Shown here one piece after another: positions 37,401-53,424 of a stretch of 64,000 nucleotides of DNA. The stretch is from Macrobrachium rosenbergii. Lineage: Eukaryota; Arthropoda; Malacostraca; Decapoda; Palaemonidae. The translations under genes and the position numbers were made by a program. The stretch lies in NCBI RefSeq assembly GCF_040412425.1, contig NC_089789.1, forward strand, positions 37,297,106-37,361,105, written 5' to 3'. A model generated the notes under the pieces. The model had not been told where the DNA came from. It was given only the letters and a program-made list of their open reading frames with translations, and searched no databases. Position 1 is the first letter of the stretch. The number at the start of each line of letters is the position of its first letter.

Positions 37401-40400
37401 CATGTGGTATTCCATTATGGGAGTTATGGCACCGTTGGGGACATAAAGCATGCAGAGCATGAATGAATAGGAAGGAAGAGAACTATATAATAAAACACAC
37501 ATAGAACCACTGAAATGGGTAATAAACCAAGACGTATGAAATGAAAGATGGCCATGTGAGGTCTCATGGCCTTATGTGCTCCTTCCAGTAACATATATGC
37601 CCTTTAGAAGTACTGTATACCATAAATCCTAAAATACTGAACAAAGCAGTTACTAAAACAAAAGCCTATACTTATTCTAATAACAGCAGAGTAGTTAAAA
37701 AACAACATGCGAACATAATGCCTAATGATGAGGGTGCATGAATGCACCCTAAACTATGGGAAACAAATTAAAAAAAAAAACATTCAGAGAAAAATATCAT
37801 TGTAGTTATCATTGCGGCTGTACATGAGATGGTTGAAAACTGAGGGGAAAAATAATAAGAATAAACCAATGGTAAATAAATAATTGATAACAACAAAGAT
37901 AACTGAAGTAAAAGAGAAGGTATTTCAGCCATTCTCATGACCTTCAGAGGTTTCCCATAGGAACAATCATTTCTTTTTAGCTTTGCAACTAGAATAAACT
38001 GCTTTCTCACTGAAAGCTAGCTGTTTAAGGGCAACATATAGACATGTCTTTCACTACACTAAAATTTAATATACAGTAAACAAGTACTGTATTCACAACA
38101 TTTTGTTTTTAAAATAAGTAAAATGAGAGAGTATACCCCTATATATCATAGTGTATTTACCTCAAGGTTTGGTGCAGCATTCAGTATCTGAGATGCAATT
38201 TTTGCATAACAAGAATCCTGACTCTCATCACTTCCCGATGCTATGTCCCGCATGACAAAGGTATGGAGAGTGTTGCAAGGCTGAAGCAAAGTCCTGTCAA
38301 AATAATGTTTCAGTAAATTATAATGTAACATAGTTGTTAATCCAATGAATGGAATTTAACTACATATACTGTTTTGAAGATACTATCATATGTGTAATAA
38401 GAGTTAACCCAGCCGCCTTGATGTAAACCACCATCCTGTGATAAACAATATATTTACTGTAAGACACCCTAAAAATCTACATTTGCTTCTTCAGTTATAG
38501 ATACTACTAATAATTGTAAGCAAAAAATAACAAATGACAGATCTTTTTATCAAACACGTTTATGTGGGTTGTTATAAAGACACTGACAATGCATAGGTTT
38601 AATAATGTAGGTTGGCATGAACAACAACAATGCTGTATTATGTCACAAGAATGTCAGAAATACTTGCTGTGATCAAGTACTTTCTAAAATGATATATAAC
38701 TCACGGAATCCTTATTTCTTCAAAATAATAAGTAATATAATGCACTATAAAAATATATCTGGGAATGAGAGCAGGATTGTATCTTTCAAAATACTCAAAG
38801 AGTACTTCCCTGTCAAATCTTCAGCATTATTTCTGAATATTAAAACTACAAAGGCTGACAGTCAGTAAGTTCATTCCCAACATTAAATCAATCACTTTTC
38901 CTTCATTTGTCAGTGTCATTGTATGAATACATATTCATAACACAGGAAACATTTCAAGGTCTCAAAATACCTGTACTGCATTTGGCAAGAAGTTTAAAAT
39001 CTCAATAGCCTAAGTACACATTCATGGAATATATACACCAATTGTAATCTATCCCATTCTTAAAGCTTGTAAAAATTACTTTCTAATCTTGGTTCTATCA
39101 TAAATGGAATTGGAAGACAAAATGTAATCATTACAATCTGGACAGCAATAACTTTAAACAAACTGGTCTACCTTAAATCTTGGAACCTATAATATGTCTA
39201 GACTAGGTGCTTAACAGATTAAAATGATTACCTGTAACTTGTTGAAGCTTCATCACTGTCAAGCAATACCATGGACACGACCAAACGATAAAGTCTAGGG
39301 CACAAGTTGATGATTTGAAATAGTGTGTTAGAGTTCACTTGAGCATATTCATAACATAATTGAAGACTAGTAATACAACTTCCTTGTGCATGTAAGGTTG
39401 GTAATACAACCTTCGTAATATCTACACCAGGATGAGGTCTTAATGCTAGAGAGTCAAATGCAGAAATTTGAGACACCAATTCCTTTAACTTAGCACCAGC
39501 TTCCTCTAACCTTTTCTCATATATGGAATCACAATCAGCACCTTCAAAACTATCATCAACATGAATTCGAAGTTCTCTCAGGAATGGTGCTCTGCTAGCT
39601 AGGTTAGTCAATCGGCCATCAAGGATACCATTAGTTCGGCAACTGACACGAAGCGCAGTCACTTGAGCATTCACATCTAAAAATGGCTGGATAAGATTTT
39701 CTTTTTCATTGACATCACAATAAGCATCAATGCCACCAAGGCGCACTTCAGGGTAAAACACTGACACCATCTGAATAAAACGCTCTGTCTGTTTCCAATA
39801 AAGAATATCAATGTATTTCAGATGATAAAACGAGCGTCTTGGTTTTGTTCCGTTTTTCCAACACTGAATCACTTCTTCACTACTCATGCCATCAAAGAAG
39901 CAAAAAAACAATGCTTCATCACTCATAAATACCTGGGGTTGCATGAATGGAATGGCAAATTCTGATAGTAAGTGACAATGGCAACCGATAGTCATCATGA
40001 AGTCATTGCTTAATGCCCACTGGTTGACTTTCAAAACCTATTCCACAAAAAAGGGGAAAAATATATTATACAAGTGGCATGTAATACTTAATCAAATTAA
40101 GTTTAATAACTACTAACAAAGCAGCAGAATGTCTAATTCTTACCCTGAACTATTATGTTCTTGGCTGTAACAAAATAGTCTACTAACATAATAATACTGA
40201 ATTTTTTGTAATCCTCCAGGAACTCCTTCCTTTCACAATATCAGCTATACAAACAAAATAGTATGCAAACATAACAGCATAAATCTAGTGTAAAACTTCA
40301 AGAACCCGTCTTTTACAGTAACAGCTATACACGTACAGTACTGTAACTAAATAACAGATCAAATCCAATGTGTCATATACTTTTTTCACTTATACTGCAG

Positions 40401-43400
40401 CATCCCTCAAGGAAGGTGTCTCCTTAGATGAGGTGATAGGTCTTTGAGGCAGATCTCCATGTAACCCCTTGCAATAAGAACCTAATCCAAAGGAGGATGA
40501 CTCTAGCACATAGTGCACTAGCCACCATCTTTGTAAAAACATCTTGCTCTTCCCATGTACTCTAAAATTTTGCCACACCATTTAGTCATGCACCTTCTGG
40601 TCTCATGTCCCTCCCAAACCTCGAAACACTGATTCATAATTTTGACCACGCACATTTCTACATTTTTCACCATTCTAAAATGATGAGTTGGCTCAATAAC
40701 CGTTTCAAACATTCTGAATTACCTTTACTAATACAATCTGATCTTCCACAAATCTGGCAGTTCCCCTATGATGATTTATTTCTTCTCTTATTCTGCCATC
40801 ATTTGTACCATTCCCAACCCCCCCTCCCACGCCACAATACCTTCCATTCTTGCATCACACACTACTAACAATCATTATGCCATCTTTACCCTGGCGACCA
40901 TCCTCTCACTCAAGTTTATACCTACTTCTCTTACCAAAGTTTTCAAAGACACCATTATCATCACCACTAATGCCACGTTATACAAAGAACCTCTGAAATT
41001 CCACCATGCAGGTCTTTCATCTTCCAATACCTCCACTCATCTCAAGTCTTCCTTCTCACATTCTTTACTCAAGTCAGTCTGGGGCTTCCAATTCTTCTTG
41101 TTTCCACAGGAGCCCAGATGACACTATCGCAAAAATTTTTCCTGAGGATTGTGTGAATGGCATGTACAAGCCATTTCCATCTCTCTGATTCTTAAAACCT
41201 ATTCTCAAATTGACAAAATCCTTCAAATACAATAATTTCATACGAAGACATATTCGCATAACTACAATTTTGTCTGTAGTTTAAGTTGATTTCTAAATCT
41301 TATTCAACCTGCCCATTGTTTGATTAGCTTTTTTCTTTAATTCAGTATATGGCTACTTAAGAGATCCTGTACTGGTTATTTTTCATAAATATTCGAAAGC
41401 TTCAGCCTCATAAACCCTTTCCATCTGTAGGTATTTCATACCTTTGTGCATACTCTATCTTCATTAATTTTGTTGTTATTAATTTATTTTGAATCCCATC
41501 TCTTTCAATATATGAAGCATTCCATTAAGCAGGCTTTGTAAATCTTGTGTTTTGTTGCTGAAAACAGAATCCTCTACATAAAGTTTGTCAAGTTTCTATC
41601 ATTACTCAACTCCAAACCTGCTCTTCCATTTCTGACCACTTTTTTTTTTTTTTATAATATCTGAGAAGGACAAACATCAAATTCACTTGACAAGACCTTA
41701 TCAACACTGACTTTGAATCTACTGTGTGTGTCCATAGATATTTTCCATTAGCTTTGCAGATTTAACAGGAATGCCATAGCAATACAACACCTCCCATTAT
41801 AATGGTCTGTGGGAACTACCAAATTCTTTATTGTAATCAATAAAAGCGATCAGATTTTTAAGTTCCATGCACTGTTGCAAAGAATGTTTTCAAACATAAA
41901 TATTTGATCTGCGAAACTCCTGCCTTATCTAAAACCAGCTTGTTCATCTCTAGGAATTTCATACAATTCTTTCTCCAGCCCACTGCAAATAGGCATTCTG
42001 AATATTTCCATTACAACTGACGCTAGAGTAATGCCTCTACAGTTACCACATTCAGTCAAGTAGCGTTTATTTGGTATCTCTGCTATGAATTCCACTTCCC
42101 AATCATCAGGCTTTGCTTCTTCATTCCATATTCTGCAAAACAGTTTAGTTAGTATACAAGGAGTCATTTCAGTTTCAGCTAGAATAATCTCAGCCATGAT
42201 ATCATCATAACCTGTTTTCCATCTCGTAAGTGTCTTTTATGATCGTTTTGAATTCAAAAGCTGGGAGGTCATTCATAATACATTCAGGTCATCTTCAGCT
42301 TCTGATACAATCAATCAAATTATCCCCTTAATATCTCTTATTTATTAAGTTATAAAAATATTTGGTCCAATACTGTCTTCCTTCTTCTTCTGTGACTTCT
42401 TTTGACATTTAATATCATCTATATCTTTCCAACCATATTTATTTCAATATTTCTATGGATGGACTATGCAATGCCCATGCCACTCCCTGAATACAAGGCA
42501 CTGTCAACATCATCAGTCTGTCCAAATAGTCTCTCTCCTCTTCTTGATCTTTGTTTAACTTCACTATCTAGTCTTGAGTACTTACCACATTCTACTATGA
42601 TTACTCATCTCTTGCCTGAAATTTGTCCACTTGTACCTTTTTGCAAAATCTGAATTACATTTTCCAAATACTGGATTGGCCAATAGAAAAAGAAAACAGC
42701 AGAACCCTTGAAAAGTTTAAAGACAGTCAAAACAAAATAAAAATCACAAAGATAACAATTTTTTTTCAAACTCTTGCTAAAAACTGTACAACTACTACAA
42801 ACAGTCAGTATTTCAGTTTTTCAAAATTATGTGTATGCATAACCTTTTAAATGTAATACATTTTTTTAATTTAAAATCTTCCATTCTTAAGAGTACAAAA
42901 GGCATCTACTTTATATCAAAAAAGAAAAACTACAGTAGCTGAAGGCAATCTTTAACTTTTAACATTATAAGAAATAGATATTCTGCATTCATCACTGTCA
43001 TTCTTATTTTTTAATACAGTGTTTTCTTTACAACCTATACAGTGCTGTAACTACTGCGGATAAGAGCAAAAATGAGTGAAACTCAATTGTTAGAATCTCG
43101 CCATAATAACCAAAAATACTGTATATTTGTTAATATTTTATATAATAAAAATCAACTTAGCATCCTGCAATCCAATAAAATTTTCCTGATTTACTGATAG
43201 GGAAAAAATGACTAAACAAAAGACATGTGAGAGAAAATTAGACTGTAAAATCTAAAAACTTATTAGGTATCATCCTTTGCGCAAGTCACAAGAAATCTAT
43301 CAAACGGCATTAAGAGGTTTTATCCCGCTGTTTGAGGATAAGCTTACCTGTAAATGTGGTGACTGCTGGACAAGTGCTGTGAGGACAGGTTTTATCCCAA

Positions 43401-43563
43401 GAGCATCATAGGTCACAAACAGCTTCTGAACTGGGAAGGGACCCAACTGACTGATAACTTGTGACAAGTCAAAACACCATTCCCTGGAAGAGTGCTATTA
43501 ATTAGCACATGACACATATAATGGTATCTAATTTTCAGTAGGTATTACATTTTAGTCCTTCAG

Positions 43564-43600
<37 letters not shown>

Positions 43601-46600
43601 GTAGTAGTAGTAGGTCTTTCTCCTCTAGATCGAGAACGGGATATACTGTATATAGGGTCCAGAATATTCAATGGTATTCTTGTTGATTTTATAAAATCAA
43701 CAAGAATACCATTGAATATTATTGTGGACCTGATATACAGCATTATTATTATTAATATTATTATATTATTATTATTCTTATTATTCATAAACAGTTTAAC
43801 TATACAGCAAGTTACCATTCTTAACTATCATAGGAATAACATCACAATCCAGAAAGAATCTGGTTATTTTAATGAGATATGATTTCAGTATATTTAATAA
43901 AGATGTCAGTCATATTTGTTCTTATACTACGTGTATATATTTTGAATATATAACTTTAATATATACTTAATTTTTGTTGGTTCTATCTAATATCATTCTT
44001 CATTTTTTACTTTTATACTTTACCACTGAATTTTACTAGTATATCATCATTCACCTATTCATTATCAATATCATCAATTTATATATTTCGCCTTCATTAC
44101 GGCGCTGAATAATCCTGATGGGCTCCGATGCTTGGTCTCAAGACCTAAATTTCATAATTAATCAATCAATCAATCAATAGCTGGTTTAATCTGTTTAAAT
44201 TTATTATTGTCACATTCCCTGTCCTGCAATAACTGCTATTTACTGACGAGATAGTAGCAAAGCACTGACAGAAAGGGCCTTATCTGATCTATTTACAGTG
44301 ATTGCAGCTATGGCTGCATTACCAGTATCATTTCCTTAATGCCTACGTGAGCTAGAACCCAGCATATTTCGATATATATTTATACCATGCCCATATGTGG
44401 TATGAAAACTTAATTTGTTATGGATTTTTGGGTCAATAATTATGAAGGCCTTCTAAATATAGCCGTTCTACAGTGGCTGAAAATTATAAATTTCTGCTGT
44501 GGAATGTTTTTGATAACTGTAACTACTGGTCATACTGCGCACAAATCTGGTGTGAAAACAGATGCATTATTAGGTATTGAAATCAAGCTTGCTTTAGTAG
44601 AAGATATTGGACTGCAGCAAATCCTAACCAGACAAAGGTTTCGCTTTTGCGTATACACTGCATAATCTGGAACTTTATGTCTGATAGAGGTCCCTTGACA
44701 TTTATTGACTAAAAAATTCTGTTACCTCTCACAAGGAATGGTGATGGATGACTTAATAAAAATTTCTCTTTGAATGAAAAGCTCTTTAGGTGGCAAGTCA
44801 TTTGCCTGAATCTTTATTGGACTTCCTATGATTAATAAGTCTCGCTTTCGAGGGGAGGTACTTCACATACAACTTGTACAGATTTGTTTTGAAAGACTTG
44901 AATGCTCAAATGGAGATTCTGAGTAACACAAAAGTGAAGTAACATAAGCAACAAAATATGCTTGAGGTAAAATATGACAAGATATAAAAAAATAACTGTC
45001 TTTTAATTTCACTCACCTGGCAATCTGAAATCTATTGCCAATTTCAATTCTTGTATCAACACACAGGCGAAGTAACAAAAATAAAACATATTCTTCTTCT
45101 GTAGCTGAGGTCCAGCTCAACCGTTCTATAGCATCAATTATCCTACAACGCAATGCAGAATCCAAACTTCCCAATGTGCTATTGTTCCACCACCAATCAC
45201 GGAATTTTTTCATTTCTTTCTGTAAACACATGAAAAAACATATGAAGGCTGTGATATGCATAGTGATACACTCTAAATGTTCTGAAACTAAGGCTCATAT
45301 CCTCCATCTATGTTATTTTTGCTTCAATTTCCTTTTTCATAATTCAATTCACCTTTCTTAAAATTGAATTTAACATTTATTAAAAGTTACTTATCTTCCT
45401 ACACGTAGCCATTAAGATTTTATGGGATGGACAACTTTTTTTTTTCAATGAAATATGAAAGCTATTGCACTCTCAAGCCTGAAAAGTTCATTATGGTACC
45501 AGGGTGATTTACCTAGGCCTTCAAAGATAAAATACTTTTAGTCTGTACTTGTGTACAACTTTAATAGCCACTTTTCCAAAAAATAGTTACTCTATGAAAA
45601 GAAACCCACTATCAGTGTACAATATTCTCACACTCCGAGTTCAACCTTTGAGGTATAGAGAAATAACTTTGCTATTATGTTCAAGGAATGGACTTTACCC
45701 TCTCATATGCTGTGTTTCTAAGCTATCCAAGTTATATTTTCTACAGGAAAATTAATACAGTACAATAAATATTCAGTACCTGATAACTCTGAAATGTGGA
45801 TATCATGCACAAGCTATGCAATTTTGTGACAAAGTGTGTATAATCCATCTTGGCTTACTTAAAAGAAAATTCTGAATTTCCATTTCACAAGGCAAATAGC
45901 ATGAAATTTCTTAAATATTTTGAGAATTTTCCCATAAACACCAAAACAACCCTCATGGCCAAGGAACCAACCACTAGATAGATATAGGACGTTTCTAGAC
46001 CACACGAAAAGAATCTGATGCTAGATCCTTCTCCATATATGATCCCTTTCCCCTACACTGAATGATACCATATTCTTAATATAATCTCTTCTTTCCCATC
46101 TTATGGAGGCAATATACTGTACTCCACCTTTCACCCTCATTATAATACCCTTCCTCAAGTGTATTTATGAAGAGACTTAAATCATCTGCAGCCCTTTGTA
46201 TCTACCATCAGGAGGTGTTTGCAGATGGAAATGATGCAAAAAAAATCAAAACTGAAAAGGGAACAGGCAGGTAAAAATGTTAATGATAATGAAGACTCAG
46301 AGATCCTGGATGACAAAAAAAAAAAAAAATAATGAAATAAAATCTGGAATTTAGGATAAAAATTTTTTCCCTTACTCAAAAAAGTCTTACTAATGACCTA
46401 GCCTCAGCATTAACTTATTGAAAATTAGTACAGGTATTCACACTTACCCAGGGAGGTTGTGGTATAGGCATCGAAGCTTCAGTGTATAACTGGGTTCTAT
46501 CCACAGCCTTTTTATTTTTTTTCTTTCTCTGTGGTAGTTCATACTGCCATATGATGACTGGATCCCACCTACAGTCACAAGAAAAAACAAGAAAATAAGT

Positions 46601-49600
46601 AAGGAACATACTGTGAAAATGAACACAATAAAGCTAAAATCAATACATGTATGCTTCACTGAATAATGACAAAAAATATATAATTTTCCATGTTCTACGA
46701 AAAGACTTTCACAAAGCCTTAACCTTCCATTTAGCGGCAAAATATCTAAGAGAATTACAGTTAAAGAGGTTAAAGGAGCAGCTATAAGTCCCAAGTAGCA
46801 GCCCCATAGTAAGAAAATCCATACCAACATCCTTGATTATTTCGTTCTCCCATCATGGAAGCAAATGTCAATCGCTGAGGTAATGCTTTCAAGGACTTTG
46901 ATATCTAGGGAATCACATCACTGGAATGTCCATTAAATGCCTTCCCCAACTTTAATCTACATGACATTACGCCAGTGGTCCAGAAACAAATATGGCCGTA
47001 TGTCCTGTCCTGTAAAAACCTGAAGTACCATGAAGAAACCAAGGCAAGAGAAACTTTCCATGCAAATACCAATTGTATTCTTCATTAACCAGTATCCGAA
47101 AGCACGATCCTTAAGATTTATGATTTCTTATTTTTCACATAAGCCACTTTATTCTATGAAAGTTTGACCAGCAAGTTTATGAACTAATTGATTTGTTCTG
47201 CAAGCATGGAAACTCCACTTAAACTTAAACCAATACCAGTATGTATGCAATATGGGCCTTTTCACTTATGTACCTTCTAATTAGTTCAACTGTATTCTGA
47301 TGGGTGCCTTTCTCATGCAACTGTGAAAGGCATTTACACTGCTGACCTCTACTTTCTGTATCCTTAAGGAAATACTTAAAAAAAAAGGCCATATAACAGA
47401 ATAAACCAATCTTTATACAGGGCACCATGAAGGTCGTCTTATGTGCTAGAGAGAAATCAAATACAATGCTTAATCGCATCTCATCAGTGTTAAACGTTCG
47501 TAAAATGATAGGTTTGTTCACTGTACTGTCCGTACACACTTTGAATTGGAATAACTAGGACAAGAATGCCTTAATTTACTAGTAAGACTACAGAGCTCCA
47601 AAAACAATGCTTGTTCAACATTTAAAGAGATAGAGAAAAAAAAAAATTGTCAATTCTTCAAACATTTTAGTATTAACATTATATTTTTAAATATCATATA
47701 CTCATACCTCTAGATTACATGTAATTATACTTACCTATAATGGTTGCATTCATAATAATCTTCATATATAAGGCTCCGGGCAACAAATGTAGCAGCTAAA
47801 GATGAAAGACATGGTGGACGATGGTATGAGGGCACAACATTATTTGCATCTTGTGCAACTAAGGAAGTCATTTTTCTACATCTGGTTAAATATAGATTAT
47901 CCTGGAAAATAGATAATTCTTAGTCAACTTTCTAGCACATGAGCATCAAAGATTCAAATATGCAAGTTTCTACACAAGTACATAAATGAGAAATCTAACT
48001 TAAGAGTAACTTGACAGATCAATGGTCAGAGTATGCACAGAACTTTCTTCAAAAATGGATTACCATAACTCCATTCATCACGACAAAAAAACTGACTATG
48101 CCTCAAAACTACAGGTAAATAAATATTATTAAAGGGCTTGCAACTGTGGGACTAGACAAGGATTTATGCAAACCTGAATTAATGAGAATATTTTAAAATT
48201 ACCTGGGTGCAAATATTCTATATAGGCCTGTGACATATTAAGTTGGGTCAAAGAATAACATACCAGACATAGGCTATATGATGAGGGTACTGTATACAGA
48301 TGGTACCTTTGGCTAAATAAATCAGATCTGCTCTGTAATTTCAGACTAACTGCAACTACTGCGAAAACTCAGTAAGTTGAATCTATTTCAAGCTAGCCCT
48401 ATTTTGGTAAACAATACTTTACCTTATTAAGATTACACAACAGGACAATAAACCTCCAGATAGCTTAATCTACAATTCTTGTACTTCTTAAAATCTTTTA
48501 CAATATTGCTAAATAACTCCTTAGGACTATTAGCCTACAACTGCAAGCAAGCTAGGTAACCAGATGCATGGCAGTAATAGTGATGAGTGAACCTCCTGTA
48601 GACACTATTAGTTAGTTAACTGAAAAATCCAACTTTAATATTCAGACTTTCAAAAGACACAAGACATCCTTAAGAACAGATGTGCAAAGAATAGCACACA
48701 AATCCATCCTACATTAAATTAGGATGTATCCCTATAAATACTAATGACACATTTCACATGCAAGGTTAAATGGGTCTTCAGTCCACACTAGCGGATAAGG
48801 TTAACTTGGGATGATTAGGTTAGGATCTATCCCAGTAATTACCATAAAGTCACCGGCTTGCCTATCTAATCTGTTGATTACGTAGCTGTTGCCAGCTACT
48901 AGGCCACAGCCAAGTTTTAACTGAAATAAATAGAGAGGTATAATACTACATAGCAGATAAGACCAAAAACTTTCTTCTTAGTAGACTTATGTTAATATTA
49001 CTTCTACTCACAAACAAGCAGAAAATGAAACCTAAGGCTAAATGCTTAGAGAAATACAGTATTCAGCCTTTTAAATTTTACAAGGCCTACACACACACAA
49101 AAATTTGTTTCATAAATTTTAGGGTAGGCTTAGGTTGCTATTGACAACAGAGCAGGGAAGCTTTACCTAGCCTAATCTGAAAAACCCCTTAGCTTCCTAA
49201 CCTCAAGCAGATATGGCAGTAAAATTTTACTTTAAACCATTATCACATCTTGGACTTGAATACATCAAATTCCTGTACTTTAATGGGTGCTTTGAACTTT
49301 TCTGGTGTTCGTTTCTTTCGCAAAAAACCTGGGTAGCTTCCAGAATGACAAGGGCAAGCCCTAACGCTACCTCCATGTGAAGGCTTAGCCTAGTCCATGT
49401 TTCCGATGTTCAACGTTACTTGTTCGGGTCCATGGGTGGGGGGACAAAAGCCCCCTGGCCAGGTCAATGCAAGGCACCCCAAGTCAGGTTAGGCAGGTAA
49501 GGTCAGGTTGCAGCTGGACATGGCATTCTAGTAAAAAAAAAAAAAAAAAAAAAAGTTAGTTTTTTCATTGGCGGAACCTGTGTCCGTCGTTCGCAACTGG

Positions 49601-50047
49601 CTCCAAAGACCTAACCAACTACATCTAACCTAACATGACCTAGGGTACAAGGTTCTTAGCATGATGCTGCATGGCTGGTTTGTCATTTGTGAGAAACGAA
49701 CGATAGAAACGTCGGTAAAATTTTATAAGTTGCCAATAAGACTCCAGCCAGCCATTTTTGAACGAAAAACCATTTTGGGTTTTTCATGCAAAAATGACTA
49801 GGAAATGGTAGTGCACTAAAAGAACCTTAAGATACCAATATAACTCAAACTACGGGTGTTTACTGGTTACAGTTTTGCCATACTAGCTATGGAGGAGGGG
49901 GGCCGGTATTCTTACCTTATACGCCGTAATTTTATTAATTTTTTTATTTATCATTTGCACATAGTGTTTATGGGGTTCAAAATAACGAAAATGAAGAGCT
50001 CTTTTCAAAAACGTAGGTAACAATTTCATAGCGTGTATTGGCAACAT
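34416..50047 (-). CDS. uncharacterised leucine-rich-repeat-like protein, 8 exons
   Basis: Exons in transcript order: 50047-49916, 47901-47735, 46568-46448, 45219-45017, 43483-43348, 40037-39232, 38293-38161, 34739-34416. They sum to 2022 nt (673 residues plus TAG), with every junction GT-AG and in frame. The N-terminal 140 residues are basic (KITAYK|DNLYL, then SYHRPPCLSSLAATFVARSL, then WDPVIIWQYELPQRKKKNKK). A Trp-rich segment (KKFRDWWWNN) and helices follow. From about residue 210 irregular LRR-like strands recur (LQVLKVNQW, LRELRIHVDD, ITSLQLCYEY, LYRLVVSMVLLD, VRTLHLQFCSE, LRTLSLDV), as in F-box/LRR or other ubiquitin-ligase substrate receptors. No F-box was recognised. SLAATFVARSL loosely recalls a BC-box. 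No signal peptide or membrane segment. Exon 1 is least certain: in-frame ATGs occur at 50047, 50029 and in exon 2, and an in-frame stop lies upstream near 50108. Function unknown. Confidence 0.8.
35160..35281. repeat. 61-bp tandem duplication in LRR-like gene intron 7
   Basis: Two adjacent copies of TTGCGTATTCAAATCAAAAG.. ending ..CTTACTAACAA (35160-35220, 35221-35281) differ by one base (CATATCTC against CACATCTC). A short (CTAA)n tract follows near 35325-35343. Confidence 0.9.
41000..42200 (-). pseudogene. non-LTR retrotransposon reverse transcriptase, decayed
   Basis: On the - strand, 90 codons at 42197-41925 read as the start of a reverse transcriptase. They contain AEIPNKRYLTECGNCRGITL (family form: PKKGD..CNNWRGITLLS) and DEQAGFR. 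Further on, across frameshifts, come MELKNLIAFIDYNKEFGSSH (the first catalytic Asp region, F.D..KAFDS.HR), then YGIPVKSAKLMENIY. A degraded catalytic box (LYVEDSVF) and GMLHILKEMGFKIN follow. Near 41.2-41.07 kb RWKWLVHAIH and WAPVETRRIGSPRLTW fit the C-terminal RRWRWLGH..RRRGRP..W motif of these elements. It lies in intron 5 of the LRR-like gene, on the same strand. Endonuclease and ends not found. The clade is not assigned. Confidence 0.75.
43566..43612. repeat. (TTA)n/(GTA)n microsatellite
   Basis: About twelve TTA units pass into GTA units. A second, irregular (ATT)n block lies at 43741-43790 beyond the palindrome, so the palindromic unit appears inserted in a trinucleotide tract. Confidence 0.9.
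43646..43740. repeat. long palindrome with perfect 29-bp arms (foldback element)
   Basis: 43663-43691 (AATATTCAATGGTATTCTTG..) and 43692-43720 are exact reverse complements with no loop. Imperfect pairing extends outward through GGTCC and CTGTATAT to 43646 and 43740. It lies 165 bases upstream of exon 5 of the LRR-like gene, in intron 4. The transcript would form a very stable hairpin. It is non-coding and may be the remnant of a foldback MITE. Confidence 0.9.
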
Positions 50048-50640
50048 ATAAAATAATACCGAAACGTTCAATGCACACGTTAAAACACGGGAAAAGTATA
50101 TTTCAAACTACAATAATGGTTAAAAGTAAAATAATACCCTTACTAGAAAATTCCATTAGCGACTGGATGAAAGGAAAGCTAACCAGCCCAGGTCCGCAAT
50201 CCGCCTATGCCAGAGCGAGTAGGCGTAGTACATACCAGCCTTACACAACATCCAAGGCCAATGACAATTACCTAACGGCCATGGAACCAAGACACTGGCC
50301 TGGGTATCGACACCGTTACGTCAAGGGGAAAGAATTCCTTCGGGTTTAAGATGTGACAAAACCGTAACCGAAAAAATGTGCGATACCCCGGACGCAGTTG
50401 TCATGACAAACGGGCCTCACAAAGCAGGCCAAAACCCATCAACAAAATACAGCAATTTACACCCGTTTTTCCGATTTGTCTTTGCCAGATACCGCGCCTC
50501 ACGTATACAAATGAATCTGTTACGTATGATCCTGAATACGTGCATCAAAGCAATACTTACTTTTCAAGATAAGTCAACAAATACTACAAGATATATCGAG
50601 CTCGGTCCTACTCTTCCCACTCTTTAAGCCTTGGTTTTGA
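50048..50640 (-). promoter_or_regulatory. candidate promoter and 5' UTR region of the LRR-like gene
   Basis: This stretch, immediately upstream of the first ATG, is less AT-rich than its surroundings and has scattered CpGs. Two overlapping + strand frames (50038-50349, 50376-50627) are by-products of that composition and match no family I know. A CCAAT sits near 50253 on the + strand. No TATA box recognised. Position-based inference only. Confidence 0.3.

Positions 50641-53125
<2,485 letters not shown>

Positions 53126-53168
<43 letters not shown>
53126..53168. repeat. (AAT)n microsatellite
   Basis: About fourteen AAT units directly before repeat copy B. Copy C and the tRNA-like repeat near 62.8 kb also lie near such tracts. 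Confidence 0.9.
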
Positions 53169-53174
53169 TAGTGG

Positions 53175-53424
53175 ACTAAAATATAAAATTTAGGCCAAGG
53201 CCAAGCGCCGGGACCCATGGGGTCATTCAGAGATGGACCTAATGTTGGAACAATTTTTGGGAGAGGACGGAAAGTAAGGTGGAAGAAAAAGAATATGAAC
53301 GGAGGTGCAGTGGAAGAAATGAAATGGGTTGCAGCTAAGGGCAGAAAGGACGCTGTATAGAACTTTAAGTAGTGCCTACAGTGCACCGTATGATGCGCAC
53401 TGACAGCACTACCCCCTACGGATA
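53175..53424 (+). repeat. dispersed decapod-type repeat, copy B
   Basis: Same order of blocks as copy A: TTTAGGCCAAGGCCAAGCGC, GGTCATTCAG, GAATATGAACGGAGGTGCAG, GTTGCAGCTAAGGGC, TTAAGTAGTGCCTACAGTGC. It also keeps a 3' end (CTGACAGCACTACCCCCTACGG) that copy A lacks and that matches the fragment at 12430-12497. About 50 bases in the centre (the GTAACAGGAGGAAAACC region of copy A) are missing. Confidence 0.7.
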
